A DNA stretch of 17,232 nt from Muribaculaceae bacterium (GTDB lineage Bacteria; Bacteroidota; Bacteroidia; Bacteroidales; Muribaculaceae): NCBI GenBank assembly GCA_024400895.1, contig JAKSMA010000020.1, positions 1 to 17,232 of the forward strand, in the 5' to 3' direction. The position numbers and the translations under genes are program-made. Within the stretch, counting starts at the first letter, position 1. Each line of letters starts with the position of its first letter. Shown piece by piece: positions 7,214 through 14,447 of the stretch. Under the pieces are notes generated by a model, which saw only the letters and a list, made by a program, of their open reading frames with translations, was not told the DNA's origin and made no database searches.

Positions 7214-7933
7214 ATGAAAAAACTTTTTCTAATATTGTCTGTAGTTTTGGCGGCAGGTTGCATAGCAAATGCGCAGGAGAAAACCTACATGAATGTGCGC
7301 CAAGCAAATGGAGATAACAAGAGCTATGAAGTGACTGCTGACCTCAAAGTGACATGGGGCGCAAAAACCGAAAAAGAAGAAAATAAGGAAGTAGGACACA
7401 GATATGTCGACTTGGGCTTGCCATCCGGACTAAGGTGGGCTGCTTGCAACATCGGAGCAGAAGAGCCTTGGGAATATGGCCACTATTACACTTGGGGCGA
7501 GCTGGGGGTGAAAGAAAACTACTCCTTAACCACATATACATACAAAGACAACCCTGAAGTTTTGCCAATGGACAAGGATGTGGCTCACTTGAGTTGGCGA
7601 GGCTATTGGCGCATGCCCACACGAGAAGAAGTAAAGGAACTGATGGAAAACTGCACCTGGACTTTCGAGCGAAACTATCATGGAGCCCATGGGTATATAG
7701 TGAAAGGTCCAAACGGAAACTCCATTTTCCTTCCGGCAGGTGGACTTCGTAATGGTCTAAATCAGGTTTTGGACAATGAGTATGGATATTTCTGGACATC
7801 CAACATTATTCACCAAGCCAATGACAGAGGATGGATTTTGAGATTCGACTATACCTCCTACGACAGACTTGATGAACTTCGCCATTACGGATTGTCGGTT
7901 CGTCCAGTTTTTCCAAAACATGATGACGAATAA
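7214..7933 (+). CDS. Secreted FISUMP-domain protein
   Basis: The product is 239 aa with an N-terminal signal peptide (KKLFLILSVVLAAG) ending near Ala20-Gln21. Residues 22-50 form a short beta-like segment finishing KVTWG. From about 63 on it follows the Fibrobacter succinogenes major paralogous domain: VDLGLPSGLRWAACNIGA, then EYGHYYTWGE, WRMPTREEVKELM, a GPNGNSIFLPAGG segment, YFWTS and a final GLSVRPV. This domain is common in secreted and surface proteins of Bacteroidota and Fibrobacter. Its biochemical role is not established, so no activity is assigned. A Cys at 16 preceded by LAAG could hint at lipidation, but the lipobox is poor and cleavage after ANA is more likely. The gene is monocistronic with a clear promoter and faces the MATE gene. 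Confidence 0.82.
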   Translation: MKKLFLILSVVLAAGCIANAQEKTYMNVRQANGDNKSYEVTADLKVTWGAKTEKEENKEVGHRYVDLGLPSGLRWAACNIGAEEPWEYGHYYTWGELGVKENYSLTTYTYKDNPEVLPMDKDVAHLSWRGYWRMPTREEVKELMENCTWTFERNYHGAHGYIVKGPNGNSIFLPAGGLRNGLNQVLDNEYGYFWTSNIIHQANDRGWILRFDYTSYDRLDELRHYGLSVRPVFPKHDDE

Positions 7934-7977
7934 CAAGCTCTATTAGCAGAGGGAATGATGGCGAAGAGATTGTTATT
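7929..7977. terminator. Inverted repeat between convergent genes
   Basis: AATAACAAGCTCT (7929-7941) pairs with AGAGATTGTTATT (7965-7977) with one mismatch in 13. It overlaps the FISUMP stop codon and ends just before the MATE stop, so it is placed to act on both convergent transcripts. The stem is AT-rich and the loop is 23 nt, so strength is doubtful. Confidence 0.4.
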
Positions 7978-7985
7978 TGCCACTA

Positions 7986-9341
7986 CTATTTCTTGCGATG
8001 CACAACTGCCACAATCACAATGATGATGAAGGTGACGAGCTCGGTGGCTGGCAAGGCTAACCACAAGCCGGGCGCTCCAAGAAACGATGGCAATACCAAG
8101 AAACTCGGTATCATAAACAGATAGCCGCGCAAAAATGTGTAGGAATTCGACTTGTTGGTCTGTTCCACGCTCTGGTAGTAGCCGATAGCGGCAAGATTTA
8201 GGCACGAAAACAGGAATGTGATGCTGAAAAATGGCAAGCCTTCACAGCAGATTTCCCAAGCCTTGCAGGTTGTGTCGAGAAATATGGTGCTCACCAGTTC
8301 GGCGCCAAGCCACATGAACAGCAAACCCGCCACGCCTATAATCAAGGCGGTGCGCAGTGCGAGGGAGCTTGCTTCGCGTTCTCGCGCATGATTACCCACA
8401 CCATAGGCAAAACTGATGATGGGTTGGGCGCTTTGCACCACGGCATTGCCAAACATGAATGCGATAGGCAAGCAATAGCATCCCACTGAGAATGCAGCCA
8501 CGCCGTCTTCGCCCAAATAATTGAGAAACTGGTAGTTGCCCACAATAAAGAGCAATGCCATGGCCAACTCGCCCAATAGTGCGGAGAAACCCAATTTCAT
8601 CTGGTGGAACACATTTTTCAGGAAATTGTCGAAACCACGAAGCGATATCTTCAAGCGGCAGAACGACACCACCCGGCTAAACCATAGCATATACACCAGG
8701 GCACCAATGGCGCTTACGGAGTAGCTGACAGCAGTGGCTATGGCGGCACCTTCCACACCCATTTTGAATTCAAAAATCAAGAGCCAGTCGAGCACAATAT
8801 TCACCAGCGTGACCAGCACATTCAGAAACGAGGCAAACTTTGGCGAGCCGTCGATGCGTACCAAAAACATGCCCACTTGCGCAAGAATCGACAATGGCAG
8901 CACCAACGCTATCCAGAACATGTAGTCGCAAGCCACGGGCACCAAGTGGTCGGTGGCGCCAAAGATGCGACAGGTTTGAGGCATAAAGGCAAGAATGAGC
9001 GCTGCGAAAAACACACCCATCCCCATGCCGGCAACCACCGCTTGTGTAGCATTGATGCGCGCCATCTTGTATTGCTCACGCGCCAACTTGAGCGAAACCA
9101 CCACACTGCTACCGATACCAAACATCAGCCCAATACCAGTAAGCACCATGAACAGCGGCGCCACAATGTTGACGGCAGCAAGTCCAACAGCACCCACACC
9201 ATGCCCCACGAAAGCGCCGTCGGTCATGTTCAGCACCACCAGCGACACCATACCCACAATTGTTGGAAAAAACATTTTCCCAAACAATCGCTTCACAGGG
9301 GCGTTAGCAAAATCCATGTCATTTTTCGACATCATACGCAT
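7986..9341 (-). CDS. MATE family efflux transporter
   Basis: This 451-aa inner-membrane antiporter is predicted to export drugs or other organic cations using a cation gradient. It has about twelve hydrophobic helices in two related halves. The N-terminal half opens with PVKRLFGKMFFPTIVGMV, has the MTDGAFVGHGVGAVGLAAVN segment typical of the first MATE helices, and a PLSILAQVGMFLVRIDGSP region. The second half repeats the pattern with QPIISFAYGVGN. Length is normal for the DinF/NorM-like branch found in Bacteroidota. ATG at 9339-9341 is used, but the second and third in-frame ATGs (9333-9335 and 9330-9332) are equally possible. The gene has its own promoter and appears monocistronic. Substrate cannot be told from the sequence. 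Confidence 0.9.
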   Translation of the reverse strand: MRMMSKNDMDFANAPVKRLFGKMFFPTIVGMVSLVVLNMTDGAFVGHGVGAVGLAAVNIVAPLFMVLTGIGLMFGIGSSVVVSLKLAREQYKMARINATQAVVAGMGMGVFFAALILAFMPQTCRIFGATDHLVPVACDYMFWIALVLPLSILAQVGMFLVRIDGSPKFASFLNVLVTLVNIVLDWLLIFEFKMGVEGAAIATAVSYSVSAIGALVYMLWFSRVVSFCRLKISLRGFDNFLKNVFHQMKLGFSALLGELAMALLFIVGNYQFLNYLGEDGVAAFSVGCYCLPIAFMFGNAVVQSAQPIISFAYGVGNHAREREASSLALRTALIIGVAGLLFMWLGAELVSTIFLDTTCKAWEICCEGLPFFSITFLFSCLNLAAIGYYQSVEQTNKSNSYTFLRGYLFMIPSFLVLPSFLGAPGLWLALPATELVTFIIIVIVAVVHRKK

Positions 9342-9371
9342 TAATTAGTTTTCACTTGCATTTCTGCACTG

Positions 9372-9403
9372 CAAAGATACTCACTCTTTCTCTTCCCCAC
9401 AAA
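9372..9403 (-). promoter_or_regulatory. Bacteroidota-type promoter of the MATE gene
   Basis: On the minus strand TATCTTTG (plus 9372-9379) is an exact -7 element and TTTG (9400-9403) lies 20 nt upstream. The MATE start follows about 30 nt downstream. Confidence 0.65.
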
Positions 9404-9406
9404 TTA

Positions 9407-9440
9407 GGAAGATAAATTAGATGACCGAAAAATATCTTCC
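9407..9440 (-). terminator. Possible terminator after the deacetylase gene
   Basis: GGAAGATA (9407-9414) and TATCTTCC (9433-9440) are perfect 8-bp arms with an 18-nt loop, lying just beyond the deacetylase stop codon and before the MATE promoter. There is no clear T-run, so the call is weak. Confidence 0.3.
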
Positions 9441-9451
9441 GATGCCTGAAG

Positions 9452-10315
9452 TCAATATTTCACGGTCATTTTCACACCTCGGAGGGCATCGACACACCAA
9501 GTGCCGTCCCAACTTTTATAGGGTTTCAGACGTCGACCTTTCTGAACAATGCGCTTGGGCCGCTTGTCGAAGGTGTAGGTCGCCATCTTGGAGAGTCCTT
9601 TCTGGTAGGCAGTGACTTCGGCAAAAGTGGCAATCCAAAGTTGCCCAGTGTCGGCAAGCGCTTTTGCGTGTTGAAGATGTAGCCAAAGCGCTTCGGGATT
9701 GCTAAAATGATCCCAACCGTGGGTAATGCCATGAATCATTGCCACAGCCCAACGGCCGCCATCCATCTCGTCTTTCAGCCATGCATCAATAGTGGCAGCA
9801 TCCATGCCTCCTCCAATGCCTTTCTCATAAGTTCTGGCACCTGTGATGCCCTTATGAGCGAGCACTTGAGCGATAATTTCGTCGTTTCGTCCGTTGCCTG
9901 GAAAACAGAAGCTCACAGGATGCACGCCCACATGGCGAAAGATGGCACTGTCGTTCATCTCCATTTCGCGCTCGCGCTCAGCGGCAGTGATTTCATTCAA
10001 TGCGGTGTGGGTGTAGCCATGGCTGGCAATTTCATGCCCGTGCACCGCCATTTCTTTCACATTGGTCCAAGTCATGGGCTGGTGGTCGGCCATCGGCTTT
10101 TTAATATCGATGTTATTGGCAATTATCCAGAAAGTGCCTTTAATGCCCAATGTATCAAGGTGTGGCAGCACCATGGTGTAGTGTTCTATGAGTCCGTCGT
10201 CGAAGGTGTACGACACAGCCGCGCGGGCATTGCCCTTATATGGGGCAAGTTGCTGTGCCTTGACTTGCACACCCATCAGCACAAAAAGTATAGTAATAAG
10301 TTTGATTCGTTTCAT
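9452..10315 (-). CDS. Secreted polysaccharide deacetylase (carbohydrate esterase 4 fold)
   Basis: The product is 287 aa and predicted to remove acetyl groups from an N- or O-acetylated polysaccharide in the periplasm or outside the cell. A signal peptide (KLITILFVLMGVQVKAQ) is followed by the NodB-type motifs. The first is TFDDG with Asp39 and Asp40, the second HGHEIASHGYTH with metal ligands His99 and His103, then FCFPGNGRND (137-145) in the position of motif 3, and AMIHGITHG near 192-200. The C-terminal ~70 residues extend beyond the catalytic barrel as a small beta-rich tail. The first in-frame codon is GTG 10316-10318, but the adjacent ATG at 10313-10315 is the more natural start. Substrate is unknown. 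The gene is divergent from the formate/nitrite-transporter gene. Confidence 0.85.
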   Translation of the reverse strand: MKRIKLITILFVLMGVQVKAQQLAPYKGNARAAVSYTFDDGLIEHYTMVLPHLDTLGIKGTFWIIANNIDIKKPMADHQPMTWTNVKEMAVHGHEIASHGYTHTALNEITAAEREREMEMNDSAIFRHVGVHPVSFCFPGNGRNDEIIAQVLAHKGITGARTYEKGIGGGMDAATIDAWLKDEMDGGRWAVAMIHGITHGWDHFSNPEALWLHLQHAKALADTGQLWIATFAEVTAYQKGLSKMATYTFDKRPKRIVQKGRRLKPYKSWDGTWCVDALRGVKMTVKY

Positions 10316-10351
10316 CACCTATTTGTTAGATGCCATTTTGAAATAATGGGA

Positions 10352-10378
10352 TAAAGATACCAAAAAAAAAAACGTCAA
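10352..10378 (-). promoter_or_regulatory. Weak promoter candidate for the deacetylase gene
   Basis: The minus strand reads TATCTTTA at 10352-10359, one base off TAnnTTTG, about 37 nt before the start codon. A TTG at 10376-10378 lies 16 nt upstream, closer than the usual spacing. An 11-A run on the plus strand (10362-10372) fills the spacer. Confidence 0.35.
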
Positions 10379-10439
10379 CGACATATATTTTGTAAAAAAT
10401 GGTTTAGTCATAAAAAGTGAAATATTGAACGAAAATTGC

Positions 10440-10447
10440 TATCTTTG
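10440..10447 (+). promoter_or_regulatory. -7 promoter element of the formate/nitrite-transporter gene
   Basis: TATCTTTG is an exact TAnnTTTG about 25 nt before ATG 10473. It lies inside the longer open frame starting at TTG 10425, which argues for the downstream ATG as the real start. No clear -33 element is seen. Confidence 0.5.
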
Positions 10448-10472
10448 CATAAATAATATTTCCTACACGCAC

Positions 10473-11069
10473 ATGACATTTCAACAAAATATCCGTTCAT
10501 CGGTATTGGCAGGCATATGCATCGGCATAGCGGGATTTGGCTACCTTGCCGACGAGAAAGGAATCGTAGGTGCCGTGCTCTTTGCTTTCGGTCTTCTCAC
10601 CGTAGTGAATTATGGGCTGAAACTCTACACTGGCACTGCAGGATTTATCAAAAAAGGCGAAGTGGGCCAGTTGTTTTTAATCTTGGGTGGCAACATCGTG
10701 GGTTGCCTGCTGGTGGCATTGATGCTGCGATGCAGCCCTATGAATCTGCAAGAAATCGCACAAAAGATTCTTGAAGGACGCTTGGCTGTAGGCCCGCTGA
10801 AAGGCGGAGTGCTGGCTATCGGATGCGGTTTCATCATGACCACTGCCGTGACATTCGCCCGACAAGGCAACTTCCTGCCACTGCTGTTCGGTGTGCCGCT
10901 GTTTATCTTGTGCGGATTCCCCCACTGCGTGGCCGACGCATTCTATTATCTTTGTGTGCCTGTCGACTTTCTCGCAGAGAACTGCTTGAGCGTATTGGGC
11001 TTCTACGCAGCTATCGTGGTGGGCAATTTCATAGGATGCAACCTGTATCGCCTCATTTGGAAAGACTGA
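10473..11069 (+). CDS. Formate/nitrite transporter (FNT) family protein, short form
   Basis: The product is 198 aa and very hydrophobic, with about six membrane helices. The N-terminal LAGICIGIAGFGYLADEKG followed by GAVLFAFGLLTVV and LYTGTAG (51-57) matches the first helices and the Leu-Phe/Tyr-Thr loop of FNT channels. LGGNIVGCLL and GFPHCVADAFYYL (His151) match the conserved Gly-Asn and the central His segment (GxxHxVAN in FocA/NirC). FNT proteins are pentameric anion channels for formate, nitrite or hydrosulfide. This one is shorter than the usual 250-280 aa because the cytoplasmic loops and tail are trimmed. ATG 10473 was chosen over the upstream TTG because the promoter lies between them. 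It is followed after 26 nt by a small winged-helix gene, possibly co-transcribed. The transported ion is unknown. Confidence 0.8.
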   Translation: MTFQQNIRSSVLAGICIGIAGFGYLADEKGIVGAVLFAFGLLTVVNYGLKLYTGTAGFIKKGEVGQLFLILGGNIVGCLLVALMLRCSPMNLQEIAQKILEGRLAVGPLKGGVLAIGCGFIMTTAVTFARQGNFLPLLFGVPLFILCGFPHCVADAFYYLCVPVDFLAENCLSVLGFYAAIVVGNFIGCNLYRLIWKD

Positions 11070-11095
11070 TATAATAACTATAAACACAACACAAA

Positions 11096-11275
11096 ATGGA
11101 AGCAAAACAACAAGTATTAGACACTATGAAGCAAGCCGGCCAACCATTGAACGCTGGCAAAATCGCAGAACTCAGCGGACTCGACCGCAAAGAAGTGGAC
11201 AAGGCTATGAAGGAACTCAAGGCAGAAGGCGCTATCGTTTCGCAAGTGCGCTGCAAATGGGAACCTGCAAAGTAA
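11096..11275 (+). CDS. Small winged-helix DNA-binding-like protein, 59 aa
   Basis: The whole protein is a single helix-turn-helix unit. [19 protein letters not shown] forms the first helices, [16 protein letters not shown] is the recognition-type helix, and the end ([13 protein letters not shown]) suggests a short wing. It resembles the very short MarR-like proteins annotated as transcriptional regulators in Bacteroidales, with no effector or dimerisation domain visible. It lies 26 nt after the FNT gene with no separate promoter seen, so the two probably share a transcript, and it might sense or control that transporter. Its target is unknown, and a role as an architectural or RNA-binding protein cannot be ruled out. 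Confidence 0.75.
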   Translation: MEAKQQVLDTMKQAGQPLNAGKIAELSGLDRKEVDKAMKELKAEGAIVSQVRCKWEPAK

Positions 11276-11300
11276 GTAGCAACAAATCCTAAAACGAATC

Positions 11301-11358
11301 AACCCTTACCTTTCGCGGCAATTCCTAATGCGGAGCCAGCAACGAGGCAAGGGTTTTC
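11301..11358 (+). terminator. Hairpin after the small winged-helix gene
   Basis: AACCCTTACCT (11301-11311) pairs with AGGCAAGGGTT (11345-11355) with one mismatch in 11, followed by TTCT. It lies 26 nt after the winged-helix stop and 15 nt before the SDR start, so it may partly separate the two operons. The T-run is short. The same stretch includes TACCTTTC (11307-11314), one base off a -7 element, as a possible SDR promoter. Confidence 0.4.
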
Positions 11359-11372
11359 TAATATATCAGTAT

Positions 11373-12104
11373 ATGAATCGACGAATTTTCATCACTGGCG
11401 GTGCGCACGGCATCGGAAGAGCCATCGTGGAAGCGTTTGGCAACAATGGCGAGCAGGTGGCATTCTGCGACATCAACGCCACACTCGGAGCCGAGGTTGC
11501 CAAAAACACTGGAGCCATTTTCTATGAAGTGGATGTAACCGACCAACACCAGCTTGAGCACTGCATGGAACGGCTTTTCGCGCTTTGGGCCGACATTGAT
11601 GTGGTGGTGAACAATGTGGGCGTGGGCAATTTCAAGCCTATCACCGAAGTGAGTGTGGAGGATTTCGACAAGGTCATCAACACCAATCTTCGCTCGGCAT
11701 TTATCACTTCACGCATGCTGGCACGCCACCGTCACGCCAATGGCAACCACGCCTACGGCCGCATCATCAACATGTGCTCTTCTCGCTATCTGATGAGTGA
11801 AGCCGGCACCGAAAGCTACAGTGCTTCAAAAGGCGGAATCTACTCGCTTACCCACGCACTGTCGATTTCACTGGCACCGATGCACATCACCGTCAATGCC
11901 GTTGCTCCCGGCTGGATTCATGTGAACGACGACGAAATCCTGCGCCCAGAAGACCACGATTTCCACCCAAGCGGGCGTGTGGGAAAAGCCGACGACATCG
12001 CGCGAATGGTGCAATTCCTCTGTCAAGAAGACAACGATTTCATCAATGGGCAAACAATTACCGTCGACGGTGGCGTAACCCGTAAAATGATTTATCCAGA
12101 ATAA
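11373..12104 (+). CDS. SDR family NAD(P)-dependent oxidoreductase
   Basis: The product is 243 aa and a classical short-chain dehydrogenase/reductase. The dinucleotide motif TGGAHGIG is at 8-15, with Asp33 at the end of the second strand favouring NAD(H). NNVG (80-83), a serine pair (136-137), and YSASK with Tyr149 and Lys153 complete the catalytic set. PGW and the final GQTITVDGG are typical C-terminal marks. ATG 11373 is preferred to the 15-codon-longer frame from 11328 because it places the first beta strand at the N-terminus, as usual. The next gene starts 3 nt after the stop, so SDR and the two metallo-hydrolases form one operon. Substrate is unknown; the neighbours suggest a pathway that oxidises or reduces a small metabolite and hydrolyses an ester, lactone or phosphorus compound. 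Confidence 0.9.
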   Translation: MNRRIFITGGAHGIGRAIVEAFGNNGEQVAFCDINATLGAEVAKNTGAIFYEVDVTDQHQLEHCMERLFALWADIDVVVNNVGVGNFKPITEVSVEDFDKVINTNLRSAFITSRMLARHRHANGNHAYGRIINMCSSRYLMSEAGTESYSASKGGIYSLTHALSISLAPMHITVNAVAPGWIHVNDDEILRPEDHDFHPSGRVGKADDIARMVQFLCQEDNDFINGQTITVDGGVTRKMIYPE

Positions 12105-12107
12105 GAT

Positions 12108-12932
12108 ATGCGCATCACTTCGCTCATAGAAAACACAAGCCTCTGCGGATTTCCTACAGAACATGGATTGAGCCTCTATATCGAGTTGAACGATGGCACT
12201 CGAGTGCTTTTCGACATGGGACAAGGCACACTCTTTGCCCAAAATGCCCTTCGCCTCGGGCTGAATATCGCCGATGTGGATGTCGCCATCGTTTCGCACG
12301 GACATTACGACCATGGCGGTGGCTTGGAGCATTTCCTCACCCTCAACACGAAAGCAAAGGTTTTCATCCACGAGCAAGCATTTGAAAGCCACTACTCGCT
12401 TCGCGAAAACGGGCTACATTTCATTGGCATCAATCCCGAACTTAAAGCGAACAAGCGCATCACCCTCTGCAGCGGCACCGTGGATTTAGGACACGGATTG
12501 ACGCTGTTTTCTGGAGTGAATGGCACTTGCTGTCTGCCCAAAGGCAATCGCCTGCTCTATGGCGCAGCTCGCACTCACGACCGCTTTGAGCACGAACAAA
12601 ACCTCATCGTCAAAGAGGGCGAAAGCATGGTGCTGGTGGCAGGTTGTGCACACTGCGGCATCGTCAATATTCTCGACCACGCAGAACAAATGTTGCACAT
12701 GCGCCCCACCTATTTGCTGGCGGGAATGCATTTGGTAAAGAGTGGTTTAAGCGAAGAAGAAGAGAACGCATTTATCGGCGAACTTTCACAGCATCTCCTC
12801 AAAAGGAAATGGTGCCAATTCCACACGATGCACTGCACAGGCACCGACCAATTCTCAAAATTAAAGTGCATTATGGGCAAACAAATCAATTACCTCTCCT
12901 GCGGAGAGTCCATCACCATTCAGTCCAAATGA
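12108..12932 (+). CDS. MBL-fold metallo-hydrolase (COG1237-like)
   Basis: The product is 274 aa. The zinc motif HGHYDH is at 64-69, preceded by the family's EHGLSLYIE and LFDMGQG segments. Further ligands are likely His182 in AGCAHCGIVNI and His208 in AGMHLV. The C-terminal part ends with FHTMHCTGTDQF and a strand reading CGESI. This arrangement matches the COG1237 branch of the metallo-beta-lactamase superfamily, which includes archaeal beta-ribofuranosylaminobenzene 5'-phosphate-type enzymes and many uncharacterised bacterial members. No signal peptide, so cytosolic. It starts 3 nt after the SDR stop and its own stop overlaps the start of a second MBL hydrolase (ATGA at 12929-12932), so the three are translationally coupled. 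Substrate unknown. Confidence 0.87.
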   Translation: MRITSLIENTSLCGFPTEHGLSLYIELNDGTRVLFDMGQGTLFAQNALRLGLNIADVDVAIVSHGHYDHGGGLEHFLTLNTKAKVFIHEQAFESHYSLRENGLHFIGINPELKANKRITLCSGTVDLGHGLTLFSGVNGTCCLPKGNRLLYGAARTHDRFEHEQNLIVKEGESMVLVAGCAHCGIVNILDHAEQMLHMRPTYLLAGMHLVKSGLSEEEENAFIGELSQHLLKRKWCQFHTMHCTGTDQFSKLKCIMGKQINYLSCGESITIQSK

Positions 12933-13684
12933 ATATCACCTACATTTTCCATAGCGGTTTCGTAATTGAAGGAGAGCACTGCATCGCCGTGTTCGACTAT
13001 TGGCTTGACCCAGCCAATGTAATGCCCAATATGCTGGGTAAGGGCAAACATGTGTATGTGTTTTCAAGCCATTTTCACGAAGACCACTACACCAGCGCCA
13101 TCCTGCAATGGAAAGAGCAATACCCCACCACACCTATCACCTACATCCTTTCACGTGACATCTTGAAACGCCACCGTGCCAACTGGGACGATGCAGATGT
13201 ATGGATGGCCAAAGGTGCACAATGGAGCGACAACCACATCAAGGTCCGGGCCACAGGCAGCAACGACAGCGGCGTGTCGTGGATAGTGGAAATGGAAGGC
13301 AAACGCATTTTTCACGCCGGCGACCTCAACAACTGGTATGCACGATTCCTCACCGACGACTTCCAAGGTGGCACCATTTTCAGCCAGGAATTTGGAGAAA
13401 TCGACCCGCTCGCAGACGAGAAGCGCTATTTAGGCGAACTGACAGACATCCTGAAAATCAGCAACCGATTCGACATCGCCATGTTTCCCATCGATGGGCG
13501 CATCGGCAACGGATACACCCGTGGTGGACGACAATTCATCGACCGATTCAGTGTCGGTCTTTTCGTGCCCATGCACTTCGTGGTAAGCGGCTTTGAAAGC
13601 GCCTGGCGCATGAAAGAGTTCACCGACGAAAAGCACATCCCATTCTGGAGCATCACCCACGAAGGCGCCACCACCAAAGTTTAA
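12929..13684 (+). CDS. MBL-fold metallo-hydrolase (UlaG-like branch)
   Basis: The product is 251 aa. The zinc motif HFHEDH is at 48-53, GSNDSGVSW near 110-118 precedes the HAGDLNNW segment (129-136, Asp132 the likely bridging ligand), and PMHF (214-217, His216) supplies a late ligand. This layout is that of small cytosolic MBL hydrolases related to UlaG-type lactonases, different from the COG1237 branch of the neighbour. The two MBL genes are therefore probably not a tandem duplication. The start ATG overlaps the previous stop (ATGA). A much longer open frame from 12644 overlaps the previous gene and is not the real start. Last gene of the SDR operon; substrate unknown. Confidence 0.85.
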   Translation: MNITYIFHSGFVIEGEHCIAVFDYWLDPANVMPNMLGKGKHVYVFSSHFHEDHYTSAILQWKEQYPTTPITYILSRDILKRHRANWDDADVWMAKGAQWSDNHIKVRATGSNDSGVSWIVEMEGKRIFHAGDLNNWYARFLTDDFQGGTIFSQEFGEIDPLADEKRYLGELTDILKISNRFDIAMFPIDGRIGNGYTRGGRQFIDRFSVGLFVPMHFVVSGFESAWRMKEFTDEKHIPFWSITHEGATTKV

Positions 13685-13742
13685 ACAGAAAAACTACCCG
13701 CTATCCCTGATGGAACATTACCCTAAACGATACGCTTTTTGA

Positions 13743-13765
13743 CGTGTACACGCTTTCCAGGCGTG
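13743..13765. terminator. Palindrome/hairpin between convergent operons
   Basis: CGTGTACACG (13743-13752) is a perfect palindrome, and CACGC (13749-13753) can also pair with GCGTG (13761-13765) over a 7-nt loop. It lies midway between the second MBL gene and the DUF1294 stop, where a bidirectional terminator is expected. The stems are short. Confidence 0.3.
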
Positions 13766-13806
13766 CCTCTTCAGCCACAAGAGCGGTGGGGATTAGCATC
13801 AAGAAG

Positions 13807-14076
13807 TTAAATGGTGGTGAGGTATAGCAGTGCGGCTATTTGGAGAACGAGGACAAGCGGGATGGTGATGGTGAATTTTTGCTTTTGCGTTTTATGACGG
13901 AATGCTCTCATGCCGAGTAAAGCCCCCACGCTGCCGCCGGCTATTGCCATTAGCAACAGTGTGGCCTCGCTGATGCGCCACCGGTTGTGCTTGGCCTTAT
14001 ATTTATCAATGCCATAAGCCACAAAGGCCACAACATTCAGCACCGCCAAATATATTACCACAAATTTCAACAACAT
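13807..14076 (-). CDS. DUF1294 small membrane protein
   Basis: The product is 89 aa with about three hydrophobic helices. The segment AYGIDKYKAKHNRWRISEATLL, then AGGSVGALLGM and FRHKTQKQKF, is the hallmark of DUF1294 proteins. Their function is unknown; some members are fused to a cold-shock domain, but no such domain is present here. The frame can begin at GTG 14077-14079, but the adjacent ATG 14074-14076 is preferred. Upstream lies a 70-bp repeat that carries a promoter-like element and the mutated start of an antitoxin-like gene (14088-14157), so this gene may now be driven by a duplicated promoter. Confidence 0.85.
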   Translation of the reverse strand: MLLKFVVIYLAVLNVVAFVAYGIDKYKAKHNRWRISEATLLLMAIAGGSVGALLGMRAFRHKTQKQKFTITIPLVLVLQIAALLYLTTI

Positions 14077-14087
14077 CACATTAATTT

Positions 14088-14157
14088 CCTAATATGTCCA
14101 ATTCTTTTATTTGAATATCCATTGCTACATTTTAATTGTGCATTAAGACGATGCAAA
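14088..14157 (-). repeat. 70-bp direct repeat, copy A (next to DUF1294)
   Basis: It aligns without gaps to 16931-17000 with 58 of 70 positions identical (counted by eye). Read on the minus strand, it contains the promoter edge, a leader, and the first codons of the antitoxin-like gene. The ATG has become ATA, followed by KELDILGN and a stop, compared with MKEVSILGRS in copy B. The -7 element just outside reads TGTCTTTG (14154-14161), one base off consensus. It is therefore a degraded copy of that gene's start. Confidence 0.75.
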
Positions 14158-14202
14158 GACAAAGAAAACATTGCAATAACCACATGGCTCATTTTTGCGT
14201 GA

Positions 14203-14391
14203 CTATCTATCTACAACACAGAACTAAAGGGAGACATTAATGATTCGGTTCATGTCATCTGTAAGCATTATGGTGTCACTTGCGTTGATTTGCATGACAT
14301 CGACAAGCAAAAGTCACACCCATCTATTAAGGGCATGACTTCAATAGCCGAACAAGTAGTTAACGCACTAAAAACGCTACGTAGCAAATAA
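14203..14391 (+). pseudogene. 3' remnant of an SGNH/GDSL-type hydrolase
   Basis: The frame is open for 62 codons from just after a TGA at 14200-14202 to TAA 14389-14391 but has no usable start. It reads NDSVHVICKHYGVTCVDLHD followed by SHPSIKGMTSIAEQVVNAL. That is the C-terminal end of an SGNH/GDSL hydrolase: the Tyr-Gly-Val-x-x-Val-Asp-Leu strand, and the HP(S)xxGM segment where the catalytic histidine of the Asp/His pair sits. The nucleophile serine block and the rest of the enzyme are missing. It lies inside the repeat-bracketed block on the opposite strand from its neighbours, which suggests that an insertion or deletion replaced the front of the gene. Confidence 0.6.
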
Positions 14392-14447
14392 AAATATCCT
14401 AAATTCTCACATTATTATAAAATCATAGATACTGCTCTTAATAGTTT

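Noticed and set aside
10362..10372. 11-A homopolymer as a phase-variable promoter switch
   Set aside because: It lies in the spacer of only a weak promoter candidate, and there is no evidence of length variation. Noted but not claimed.
12644..12928. Extended N-terminus of the second MBL hydrolase frame
   Set aside because: It overlaps the first MBL gene entirely, and the ATGA overlap at 12929 gives a normal start for the fold.
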